64,000 bases of DNA, from NCBI GenBank assembly GCA_910586985.1, contig CAJUKK010000009.1:1-64000 (forward strand). The letters run 5' to 3'. Each line of letters opens with the position of its first letter. Within the stretch, counting starts at the first letter, position 1. This DNA is from an uncultured Christensenellaceae bacterium. Its GTDB lineage: Bacteria; Bacillota; Clostridia; Christensenellales; Borkfalkiaceae. The translations under genes were made by a program, and so were the position numbers. The notes under the pieces are model-generated. The model had not been told where the DNA came from. It saw only the letters and a program-made list of their open reading frames with translations, and searched no databases. Positions 56,318-64,000 of the stretch are shown piece after piece.

Positions 56318-57289
56318 ATGCCTATTACTTTGGAAGAAATGAAAAAGGGTATGACCGATAAGGTCGCACAGCAGGTGGTTGACACCTTCATCAGAAAGTC
56401 GCAGTTGCTTGAACTGCTTCCTTTCGACAACGCCGTTTCCCCTTCGGGCGGAAGCACTTTGACCTATGCGTATATGCAGAAGAAGTTGCCTTCGACAACG
56501 GCGTTCAGAGCAATCAACAAGGAATATACGGCGAACGAAGCAACCGTGGAAAAGAAGTCGGCGGATTTGAAAATCTTCGGCGGTGCGTTCGAAATTGACC
56601 GTGTTATCAAAGAAGCGGAAGGTCTGTACAACAATATGCAGTTCCAAATCGAAGAAAAGGTCGATTCGGCAATCGGCACTTTCCACAACGCTATGATTAA
56701 CGGTGACAGCGCATCGAATGCAGATTCCTTCGATGGTCTTGACAAGTTCCTTGTCGGACAGTCCACGGAATATGGCGTTGACAGCGAAATCGACCTTTCC
56801 ACAATGGCGAAGTTGAAGGAAAACGCCGATGTGTTCTACGAAGCACTTTTGAACCTTATCAACAAGACCGGCGCAAGCGCACTTCTTGTCAACGAGAACA
56901 TGAAAACCAAAATTCAGACCGTTGCAAGAATTCTTGGCTACAAGACCGAATCCGAAGAAGCGTTCGGCAGAGTGGTCACCACTATCGGTGAAGGCAAAGT
57001 CCGTTTGATTGACTTGGGCAATGTGTACGAAGTCAAGGACGGCGCAGCAACCGAAAGCGCAATCATCCCTGTCAGCGCAGAAGGCTTGACCGACATCTAT
57101 GCGGTCAGATTCGGCGTGGACGATGGCTTCTGCGGTGTAACGCTCACCGGCAACACGGCAATCAAAACCTTCTTGCCCGATTTCAATACGCCTGGCGCAG
57201 TGAAGAAGGGTGAAGTCGAAATGGTTGCTGCGGTTGTTCTCAAAAACACGAAGGCAGCAGGTGTTCTTCGTAACATCAAAATTCTTTAA
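56318..57289 (+). CDS. Major capsid protein
   Basis: 323 residues, HK97-fold type by position and pattern: LPFDNAVSPSGGSTLTYAYM, then FEIDRVIKEA, and a C-terminal strand-rich part. No maturation protease is evident nearby. AAGGACGGT precedes the ATG. Confidence 0.9.
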   Translation: MPITLEEMKKGMTDKVAQQVVDTFIRKSQLLELLPFDNAVSPSGGSTLTYAYMQKKLPSTTAFRAINKEYTANEATVEKKSADLKIFGGAFEIDRVIKEAEGLYNNMQFQIEEKVDSAIGTFHNAMINGDSASNADSFDGLDKFLVGQSTEYGVDSEIDLSTMAKLKENADVFYEALLNLINKTGASALLVNENMKTKIQTVARILGYKTESEEAFGRVVTTIGEGKVRLIDLGNVYEVKDGAATESAIIPVSAEGLTDIYAVRFGVDDGFCGVTLTGNTAIKTFLPDFNTPGAVKKGEVEMVAAVVLKNTKAAGVLRNIKIL

Positions 57290-57307
57290 TCGGGAAGGTG
57301 AACGGAC

Positions 57308-57559
57308 ATGGCAAAACAGAATAAGGAAACTAAAAACGCAAAGGTTTTCATTGTCGAATCCCCTGTGAAGAATTTCTGCGGAATCAACGCAGGCGGTGTT
57401 CATTTCGCATACGGCAAAGCCGAAGTCAACGAAGGTTGGGTTCTCAACTGGTATCGTAAACACGGCTACAAGGTAACACCGAAGGAAGCACCGAAAGGGG
57501 CAGGCGAATCGGGCAAAGGTGACGAAAACACCGAAAATTCCGAAACGCCGAAAGACTAA
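57308..57559 (+). CDS. Small head-associated protein, function unknown
   Basis: 83 residues. A short beta region (KVFIVESPVKNFCGINAGGVHFA in two strands) and an acidic Gly/Glu/Thr-rich tail. Common in this position, after the capsid. A hairpin (GGGGGATG with CATCCCCC, 57571-57600) follows. Confidence 0.65.
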   Translation: MAKQNKETKNAKVFIVESPVKNFCGINAGGVHFAYGKAEVNEGWVLNWYRKHGYKVTPKEAPKGAGESGKGDENTENSETPKD

Positions 57560-57623
57560 AAACCTACAAGGGGGATGTGCCGTTGTGGGTGCATCCCCCA
57601 AAAATTTTTGAAAGGGGTGCAGT

Positions 57624-58157
57624 ATGATCATAACTGTCGAAGAAATCAAGGAAATGCCCGAATTCAAAGACATGTCGGAAGCAACCATTAAAAGGAAGTT
57701 GACGGCAATCGAAGAATTGGTTCGTGCATATACCAACAATAATTTTCAGAGCAGGGCAAAGCGAATTCACGCACCTTCTTCCGAATCGAAACTTCAAGGG
57801 ATTTGCGAATATTTCAAAGAAGGGGACACGGTGCAGATTACTGAATCGGAAGTCAACGATGGCTTGTATGTCATCAAGGCAATCGACAAAGAAAACGGCA
57901 CAATCACCCTTGACAAAGAACTGTACGAAGCAAGACACAACTTGGTGACCAAAATCGAATATCCAACAGCGGTTGTTGAAGGAACAGTCAACTTGATGCT
58001 GTGGGATGTCGGAATGCGTGACAAGGTGGGAATTGCTTCGGAAACGCTGTCAAGGCATTCTGTGACATACTTTTCGCAGGATGCAGGGAATCAGTTGATG
58101 GGTTATCCGGTGACCCTTCTTGGTTTTCTGAAACCCTTCACGAAGGCACGGTTCTGA
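57624..58157 (+). CDS. Head-tail connector (gp15-like)
   Basis: 177 residues. N-terminal helices (MPEFKDMSEATIKRKLTAIEEL, 12-33) and YTNNNF, typical of the Gp6/gp15 head completion fold, then a beta region. It bridges portal and tail. Confidence 0.8.
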   Translation: MIITVEEIKEMPEFKDMSEATIKRKLTAIEELVRAYTNNNFQSRAKRIHAPSSESKLQGICEYFKEGDTVQITESEVNDGLYVIKAIDKENGTITLDKELYEARHNLVTKIEYPTAVVEGTVNLMLWDVGMRDKVGIASETLSRHSVTYFSQDAGNQLMGYPVTLLGFLKPFTKARF

Positions 58158-58537
58158 TGAAGAAAATCGGCGGAAATACATTCGCAATGTTCCAAATAAA
58201 GGTGGAAGGTGAAAGAAATAAAATCGGTGAATGTGAACACACTTGGGTTGATGCGCTGACCATAAAAGGTTGGCTTGACTTGTCGAATGGCGATTCAAAG
58301 CGGACAATTTATAGCGCAAAAATCCAGGAATCCACGCACATGTTTTTGTGTGATTATCAACCTTTGACCTTTACGCCGAAAGCGGAAACACCGGACGAAA
58401 AAATCACGCTGACGGCGGAGAATGCAAGAATTGTCATCGAAGGTCAGGTCTATGACATTATGCTGATTGATGACCCCATGAACATGCATCAGCATTTTGA
58501 AATTTATCTGAAATACACAGGCGGTCAAGGTGACTGA
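58157..58537 (+). CDS. Head closure protein (gp16-like)
   Basis: 126 residues, beta-rich (FMCDYQ-like FLCDYQPL, LTAENARIVIEGQVYDIMLIDDP in strands). Position 3 of the connector cluster and pattern fit SPP1 gp16/phage head-tail joining proteins. Its ATG overlaps the previous stop. Confidence 0.75.
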   Translation: MKKIGGNTFAMFQIKVEGERNKIGECEHTWVDALTIKGWLDLSNGDSKRTIYSAKIQESTHMFLCDYQPLTFTPKAETPDEKITLTAENARIVIEGQVYDIMLIDDPMNMHQHFEIYLKYTGGQGD

Positions 58538-58958
58538 AAACGAAGGCATTCAGTTCGAAGATAACCGTGCAAAAGTATTGGAAGCAATGGCGGAAAAGGC
58601 TATTGCTTTTTTATTTGAAGCGGTTGCAGAACTGCAATCACAAACCGCCAGGAACAGCAGAGTTGACACAGAGCAAACAAAGGGGTCTTGGGGCACTCAT
58701 GTTGACGAAGCAACCCTTGAAGGCATGATCGGTTCAGCACTGGAAAACGCTATTTGGGAAGAATTCGGCACTGGCGAATATGCACTGAATGGTGACGGCA
58801 GAAAAGGCGGTTGGGCATACACAGACCGCAAAGGCGAAACCCATTTCACGCACGGCAAGAAACCGAACCGTGCGCTGTGGAACGCCTTTCAGACCCTGAA
58901 ACCAAAACTGATTAAAAGGGCGGAAGCGTTGATGAAGGAGTTGAACGGAAATGATTGA
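58530..58958 (+). CDS. HK97 gp10-like tail completion protein
   Basis: 142 residues. EFGTGEYALNGDGRKGGWAY and the helix ALWNAFQTLKPKLIKRAEALMK match HK97_gp10/HI1506-type proteins. GTG 58530 overlaps the previous gene by eight bases. Confidence 0.82.
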   Translation: MTENEGIQFEDNRAKVLEAMAEKAIAFLFEAVAELQSQTARNSRVDTEQTKGSWGTHVDEATLEGMIGSALENAIWEEFGTGEYALNGDGRKGGWAYTDRKGETHFTHGKKPNRALWNAFQTLKPKLIKRAEALMKELNGND

Positions 58959-59325
58959 AGTGCTTGAAGTCTTAAACGACCACATGGTGAAGGAATTAAA
59001 ACTGAACTATGAATTTGGTCAGTACACAAAAACACCGCCCAAATACCCCTATTGGGTGAGCGATTACACAGAGCCTGAACCACTTGAAGAAGATGGGTTG
59101 ACAACGCCCACAGTCACGCTGACAGGCTTTGCAAGGGGTAAATTTTTGGAACTGGAAGAAGGCAAGCAGAAAATCAAGGACTACTTCAAGGACGGCAAGT
59201 CGGTCATCACCAAAAGCGGTTCTGCGGTGGTCATTTTTTATGCAGGCAGTCTGAATGTTCCTTCGGACGAACAAGACCTGAAAAGGTGTCAAATCAATTT
59301 ATCAATAAAAAAATGGAGTGTATAA
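58951..59325 (+). CDS. Tail terminator-like protein
   Basis: 124 residues. Position between gp10-like and tail tube, and PYWVSDYTEPEP followed by an alternating helix-strand layout, fit a minor capsid/tail terminator. Overlaps the previous gene by eight bases. Confidence 0.7.
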   Translation: MIEVLEVLNDHMVKELKLNYEFGQYTKTPPKYPYWVSDYTEPEPLEEDGLTTPTVTLTGFARGKFLELEEGKQKIKDYFKDGKSVITKSGSAVVIFYAGSLNVPSDEQDLKRCQINLSIKKWSV

Positions 59326-59329
59326 AACC

Positions 59330-59953
59330 ATGAACGAAGAATTCAGAACGCACGGCGTGACCGAAAACACGCCGAAAGAAATCCTGCTTGGCGCAGGTAC
59401 GATTCACAAAGGTTTGAAGTTTGCCGATGGCAAATGGAACATCAAGGAATCTTTGTTTGGCGCAACGAGCGGTGGAAACAAACTTTCCATTGTTCCCGAA
59501 GTGTTGGATGTCGAAGTTGACGGCGCACTTGTCAAAACGAAGGGATTGACCTTCAAGCAGGGTGAAACGGCAACTTTGGAAACGAACCTTCTTGAACTTA
59601 CGCCCGAACTTATCAAGACCCTTGTCATCGGTGAAGTCGTGGAAAATTCGGAAATTGAAGGCTATGACCTGATTGAATCCAGGGCGGACATCAAAGAAGG
59701 GGACTACCTTGAAAATATTGCTTTTGTCGGCAAGAAAACAGACGGAACGCCCATCATCGTCATCCTTGACAATGCCCTTTGCACTTCGGGATTCGAAGCG
59801 GAAGGCAAGAACAAGAACGCAGCAGTCATGAAGGCAACCTTCGAGTGCTACGCAGACCCGAACAAAGGCAATCTTGACAAATTGCCTTATCACATTTACT
59901 ACCCCAAAAAGGCAGTAGAAACCACGCCCGACAACGGCGATGAAAACAAATAA
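59330..59953 (+). CDS. Major tail tube protein
   Basis: 207 residues. ILLGAGTIHKGLKF opening, repeated strands, FEAEGKNKNAAVMKATFECYA near the end and an acidic tail. Typical of siphovirus tail tube proteins. Start ATG 59330 with GGAG ahead. Confidence 0.85.
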   Translation: MNEEFRTHGVTENTPKEILLGAGTIHKGLKFADGKWNIKESLFGATSGGNKLSIVPEVLDVEVDGALVKTKGLTFKQGETATLETNLLELTPELIKTLVIGEVVENSEIEGYDLIESRADIKEGDYLENIAFVGKKTDGTPIIVILDNALCTSGFEAEGKNKNAAVMKATFECYADPNKGNLDKLPYHIYYPKKAVETTPDNGDENK

Positions 59954-59974
59954 AAGAAGGAAGGTATTTGAACA

Positions 59975-60400
59975 ATGAACAACGAAATTGAAAAGGCGGT
60001 TGACACCGCCGACAAAAAGGCATACGAATTCAGAAAACTGGGCGCACTTGATGTTGCGCCTATGTGCAAAATCATCGGCAAAATCGGCATCACCGAATTC
60101 AGCAAGTGTTTTGAAAGTGAAAGTGTCCTGAACCTTATCAAGCAGATGAAGGGAAAGGATGCAACGCAGATTCAGGACATTGCAGGGTTGCAGGTAGTCT
60201 TGGAAATTGCAAACATCATCGTTTGCCACATTCCCGAAGTCGAAAAGGACATCTTCGCACTTCTTGCGAATGTCAGCGGTTTGACCGTGGAAACCGTCAA
60301 GGCGTTTGACCTTGTGACCTTCACGGAAATGGTGATTGATTTCATCAAGAAACCCGAATTCAAGGATTTTATTGGGGTTGTTTCAAAGTTGTTCAGATAG
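59975..60400 (+). CDS. Tail assembly chaperone (G-like)
   Basis: 141 residues, helical, between tail tube and tape measure, where siphoviruses encode the chaperone pair. AAGGAAGGT precedes the ATG. Confidence 0.75.
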   Translation: MNNEIEKAVDTADKKAYEFRKLGALDVAPMCKIIGKIGITEFSKCFESESVLNLIKQMKGKDATQIQDIAGLQVVLEIANIIVCHIPEVEKDIFALLANVSGLTVETVKAFDLVTFTEMVIDFIKKPEFKDFIGVVSKLFR

Positions 60401-60414
60401 GCTTCAACAGGTAT

Positions 60415-60699
60415 ATGGACTTGCTATTTCACAGATATGCAAGTCCATATTTCCTTATTGACCAAATGATTTCGGTTGACGGATTCAGCGGATTTGTGAC
60501 GGAACTATATGACCGGACGGAAGATGAACGGTTGTGGGAATTCTTCCTTCACAAAGTTCGGGATCAGTCGTTCGAAGAATTCAAAGGTGCTTTGAACAAA
60601 CAACCGAAGGAAACTTTCGAATTCTCAAAGACCCAAATTGAAACAACAGTGAACAATTCCTTTGATATTATGCAGGGATTCATCCCTGATGACCTGTGA
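60415..60699 (+). CDS. Second tail assembly chaperone (T-like), in the -1 frame
   Basis: 94 residues. The frame is -1 to the preceding gene and stays open upstream through its 3' end, the geometry of G/GT fusions. No canonical slippery heptamer is seen, and a separate ATG 60415 is present, with a weak AGG. Probably either independent or made by unusual slippage. Confidence 0.7.
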   Translation: MDLLFHRYASPYFLIDQMISVDGFSGFVTELYDRTEDERLWEFFLHKVRDQSFEEFKGALNKQPKETFEFSKTQIETTVNNSFDIMQGFIPDDL

Positions 60700-60719
60700 A
60701 GGGGGGTGAATAACGCAAA

Positions 60720-63257
60720 ATGGAACTTTTCAAATTATTCGGCAGTATAGCGGTTGACAATGCCGATGCAAACAAGGCTATTGACGAAACAGGCGAAAAG
60801 GCGGAATCCTTTTCATCCAAACTGGGAAACGGCATCAAAACCGCAGCGAAGTGGGGAACTGCTATTGTTGCAGGCGCATCCACAGCAGTTGCAGGTCTTG
60901 CAAAATTCGCACAATCTTCCGCTGCTACGGCTGACAACATCGACAAGATGTCCCAAAAAATCGGCATTTCAAGGGAAGCCTATCAAGAATTGGATTTCAT
61001 CTGTTCCCAAAGCGGAACTTCTGTTGACAGTTTGCAAATGGGAATGAAATCGTTGCTGACAGCAATGGATGGTGCGGTGTCGGGAACTGAATCGAACATT
61101 GCACAATTCGAAAGACTGGGCGTGACCGTGACAGATGCAAACGGAAATCTGCGTTCGCAGGAAGAAGTGATGTGGGATGTCATGGCAGCGTTGCAGTCGA
61201 TGGATAATCAGGCAGAAAAGGCAAGGCTTGCGAATGAACTTTTCGGCAGATCGGGTTCTGAACTGATGCCGTTGTTAAACGGCGAAGCAGGGTCAATCGA
61301 AGCGATGAAAGAGCAGGCGCATGAACTTGGTCTTGTCCTGGGGGATGAACTTGTTGACAATGGCGTTGTTTTGACGGACACCCTTGACCAAACCAAAAGG
61401 GCGTTTTCGTCAATCGTCACGCAGTTGGGCGGTTCGTTGATGCCTATTTTGACGAAGGTTCTGACTTACATTCAGAAGTCGTTGCCTTCCATCAATGCGT
61501 TGGTCGGAAAACTTGCGCCGGTGTTGGCAACATTGTTTGATTCGTTGCTTCCGCCCTTGATGGAGTTGGCAGAAGAAGTGTTCCCGATCCTGTTTGACTT
61601 GATTGAAATGCTTATTCCGCCAGTTGCAGAAATCGTCAGGTCGCTTCTACCGCTTATTACAAGCCTTCTGTCATCGGTCATTAAACCGTTGGTGCAGTTG
61701 GTCAAATCGGTGCTTCCACCGCTCATTAAAGTGGTGCAGGCGGTTATTCCGCCCCTGATTGAAATAATTCAATCAATCTTGCCAGTTCTCACACGATTGG
61801 TTGAAGCACTTACACCCATAATAGTGAACATAATCGAAGCAATTTTGCCGGTTATCATTGAACTGGTGAATGCGCTTCTTCCTATAATTAAGCAGTTTAT
61901 TGACACAATGCTGCCGATTATGATTGATTTGATAAATAGACTGACACCTATTTTCAAACAGATAATCGAAAAACTTTTGCCAGTCATCATAGACCTGGTG
62001 AAAATGTTGACACCGTTGATTTCGAACATTATTTCGGCGGTGTTGCCTGTGGTGATTCAGTTGCTGAATACACTGACACCACTGATAGAATATATCATCA
62101 CAAACATATTGCCGATTGTCATTCAACTGATAGAAACGCTGATTCCGATAATCATGAAAATAATCGAAAGAATTCTTCCGATTGTCATTGAATTGGTGAA
62201 CAAGGTTGTGCCTATTTTGATGAAGATAATCGAAGCAATTCTTCCGGTCATCATCAGTCTGTTGGATATTCTGACACCTATCCTGGAAGCGTTGATGCCT
62301 ATTCTTGAACCGATTTTGGAATTGCTGATGGTTCTACTTGAACCACTGTTTCAAATTCTTGAAATCATTCTTCCGCCCTTGACAACTTTGCTTCAATTCC
62401 TTGCGAACATAATCAGCACGGTTGTCAAACCCATCATTGAATGGGTTGCAAGTTTCCTTTCGGGAACTCTCACAGGGGCGTTGGACGGCATCCGAAATCT
62501 AATCGGAAATGTCGGTGGCGCATTCAAGTCGGTATGGGAAGGAATCAAGTCAGTGTGGTCGGGTGCAGGTAACTTCTTCGGCGGTATATGGAACGGAATC
62601 AAGAACGCCTTTTCAAATGTCACCGATTGGTTCAAAAATGTATTTTCGAACGCTTGGCAAGCCGTGAAGAATGTTTTCAGCACTGGCGGAAAGATATTCG
62701 ATGGCATCAAAGACGGCATTGTGACGGCGTTCAAGGCTGTTGTCAACGCTATAATCAAAGGCATTAACAAAGTCATTGCATTGCCTTTCAACGCTATCAA
62801 CGGCATCTTGGGCAAAATAAAGGGCATCAGTATTGTCGGCATCAAACCCTTCGATTGGATAAAACTTTTTAGTGTTCCCCAAATTCCACTGCTTCGAAAA
62901 GGCGGTGTTTTGAAAAAAGGACAGACAGGTTTCCTTGAAGGTGATGGTGACGAAGCGGTTGTTCCACTTGAACAGAACACTGGGTGGATAAATAAAATTG
63001 CTGATAAACTTTACGCATTGAATGCGGAAGCAGACAGCAACAAACTGAAAAGTTCGGAAACACCTGACCGTCTTGCAACCGCTGTGAAAGAAGGTTTGGA
63101 AGGACAGACAGCGGTTGTTTCTAAAATGCTGAATGCGATTCTTCAAGCAATCTACAAACTTGATGAAGGTTTGGGTGATAAACTTTACGAAGCAATGACA
63201 GGGTTGCAGTTCCGCATCAATGAAAGGGAATTCGCACGGCTTGTCAAAGGGGTGTAA
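60720..63257 (+). CDS. Tape measure protein with an 11-residue proline repeat
   Basis: 845 residues. The N-terminal region (1-235) is helical with TAAKWGTAIVAGASTAVAGL. Residues about 238-563 are some 28-30 copies of an 11-residue unit, roughly L-P-I-I-x-x-I-x-x-x-L, with Pro every 11 positions. The C-terminal part (565-845) is Gly/Trp-rich (SVWSGAGNFFGGIWNGIKNAF) and ends in EGDGDEAVVPLEQN. It sets tail length and may cross the membrane during infection. Confidence 0.92.
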   Translation: MELFKLFGSIAVDNADANKAIDETGEKAESFSSKLGNGIKTAAKWGTAIVAGASTAVAGLAKFAQSSAATADNIDKMSQKIGISREAYQELDFICSQSGTSVDSLQMGMKSLLTAMDGAVSGTESNIAQFERLGVTVTDANGNLRSQEEVMWDVMAALQSMDNQAEKARLANELFGRSGSELMPLLNGEAGSIEAMKEQAHELGLVLGDELVDNGVVLTDTLDQTKRAFSSIVTQLGGSLMPILTKVLTYIQKSLPSINALVGKLAPVLATLFDSLLPPLMELAEEVFPILFDLIEMLIPPVAEIVRSLLPLITSLLSSVIKPLVQLVKSVLPPLIKVVQAVIPPLIEIIQSILPVLTRLVEALTPIIVNIIEAILPVIIELVNALLPIIKQFIDTMLPIMIDLINRLTPIFKQIIEKLLPVIIDLVKMLTPLISNIISAVLPVVIQLLNTLTPLIEYIITNILPIVIQLIETLIPIIMKIIERILPIVIELVNKVVPILMKIIEAILPVIISLLDILTPILEALMPILEPILELLMVLLEPLFQILEIILPPLTTLLQFLANIISTVVKPIIEWVASFLSGTLTGALDGIRNLIGNVGGAFKSVWEGIKSVWSGAGNFFGGIWNGIKNAFSNVTDWFKNVFSNAWQAVKNVFSTGGKIFDGIKDGIVTAFKAVVNAIIKGINKVIALPFNAINGILGKIKGISIVGIKPFDWIKLFSVPQIPLLRKGGVLKKGQTGFLEGDGDEAVVPLEQNTGWINKIADKLYALNAEADSNKLKSSETPDRLATAVKEGLEGQTAVVSKMLNAILQAIYKLDEGLGDKLYEAMTGLQFRINEREFARLVKGV

Positions 63258-63259
63258 AT

Positions 63260-64000
63260 ATGCTTGAAAAAGTCAAATTCATAAATCACATGAACGAAGC
63301 GATGGACTGGGGAAGCAATGGAATTTATGTAAACCAAAACGACCTGCGAAATTATTCGTGGGACTATGCGAAGGAAAACAACAAAATTTCAGCATTTTCC
63401 CAGTCCATCGTGAAAAAATCAGTCCCCATAGTTATTGCCTGTCAGTCAGAAGATGAAGGGGTTGCGATCAAAAACAGACTATTCGAAATATGCGAAAAAG
63501 ATGTTCTTGCAACGCAACACGGCAGATTGATTGTCGGGGACTATTATTTGAAGTGCTTCGTCAGTGGTTCTTCCAAAACAGAATATCTGAAACACAAAGG
63601 ATATTTGAAAGTAACGCTGACGATTGTCACAGACTATCCGCAGTGGATAAAAGAAAGCACGGTCACATTCCGAAATGACGAAGATTCAGTCGCACAGGAA
63701 GGGGCAAAACGCAATCTTGACTTCAATGTGGACTTTGCCTACAACTATGCATCAGAACTACACGGCAACACGCTGAACAATGCAGGTTTTGTCGGCACAA
63801 ACTTCCGCCTGATTATTTATGGCGCATGTACGACCCCCACAATCTACATTTCGGGTCACCGCTATCAAGTGAATCGCATTGTCGAAGCGAATGAATATCT
63901 GACCATTGACAGCGTTGAAAAGACAATCACGCTGACGAAGCGAAACGGCGAAATTGTGAACTGTTTCAATTTTCGTGACAGAGATTCATATATCTTCGAA
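63260..64000 (+). CDS. Distal tail protein (Dit-like), partial at the right edge
   Basis: An open frame of 247 codons to the edge, starting MLEKVKFINHMNEAMDWGSN with AAAGGGGTG ahead. NDLRNYSWDYAKENNKIS and later GYLKVTLTIVTDYPQW, then NAGFVGTNFRLIIYGAC, are typical of siphovirus_RIFT/Dit baseplate proteins that follow the tape measure. The C-terminus lies outside. Confidence 0.85.
   Translation, partial: MLEKVKFINHMNEAMDWGSNGIYVNQNDLRNYSWDYAKENNKISAFSQSIVKKSVPIVIACQSEDEGVAIKNRLFEICEKDVLATQHGRLIVGDYYLKCFVSGSSKTEYLKHKGYLKVTLTIVTDYPQWIKESTVTFRNDEDSVAQEGAKRNLDFNVDFAYNYASELHGNTLNNAGFVGTNFRLIIYGACTTPTIYISGHRYQVNRIVEANEYLTIDSVEKTITLTKRNGEIVNCFNFRDRDSYIFE

Noticed and set aside
56297..57739. 480-codon antisense frame covering the capsid gene
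   Set aside because: The capsid frame is in operon context with a proper ribosome site; the antisense frame crosses gene borders and has no motif.

Overview
The window looks like a piece of a Bacillota (Firmicutes) chromosome, most likely a gut Clostridia. Supporting signs are the linked rpoB-rpoC pair with a Bacillota-type zinc finger in beta-prime, an S4-domain RqcP-like protein, HelD, an SdpR/SdpI pair, a yybP-ykoY manganese riboswitch, intrinsic terminators, and almost every chromosomal promoter close to TTGACA-N17-TATAAT. A finer placement (for example Christensenellales-like) is only a guess. From about 31.7 kb to the right edge the DNA is an integrated siphovirus-type prophage. It runs out of the window inside the tail genes, so only its left end is visible.

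Chromosomal part (1-31.6 kb). It begins with a dut-trmB-alcohol dehydrogenase operon and a membrane glycosyltransferase. A riboswitch-controlled cation exchanger and a Na/phosphate cotransporter follow. Next comes the leftward operon rqcP-ispDF-GNAT-radA, divergent from rpoB-rpoC. After that lie a secreted GH51 arabinofuranosidase-like lipoprotein, a TetR-ABC exporter operon, an SdpR/SdpI-like pair, a HelD-like helicase with a HAD phosphatase, a second ABC-2 exporter, and a flavin-reductase-like protein next to the prophage. Two exporter systems are tied to long poly-G tracts: G9 inside the TetR gene, and G10 in the promoter spacer of the second exporter.

Prophage (about 31.76-64 kb). A leftward integrase and CI-like repressor are followed by a rightward early region of small proteins, three DNA methyltransferases, two small HTH regulators, an SNF2-type helicase, HNH and VRR nucleases, a nuclease-ATPase fusion, a DUF669-like protein, a family B DNA polymerase, a D5-like primase-helicase and a zincin. 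A DUF1492-type late regulator precedes the packaging, head and tail genes: terS, terL, portal, minor head, scaffold, capsid, connectors, tail tube, chaperones, tape measure and partial distal tail.

The most striking features are in the prophage. (1) All three DNA methyltransferase systems carry hypermutable simple repeats: G9 in both halves of a split cytosine-5 enzyme, (GA)19 in a beta-class enzyme, and C10 in an adenine enzyme that is frame-shifted OFF here. A further G9 sits at an HNH/VRR nuclease junction. (2) A perfect 251-bp inverted repeat brackets the whole 16.5-kb repressor, methyltransferase and replication segment. It separates that segment from the integrase on one side and the late genes on the other, and carries outward-facing promoters. 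(3) The repeat contains a long dyad that recurs nearby with different but again self-complementary arms. (4) The tetramer GAGG/CCTC appears to be absent from the whole prophage, even from its ribosome binding sites, which read AGGA(C/T/A)GGT. Together these suggest a temperate phage with switchable DNA modification living in a host that also uses poly-G switching.
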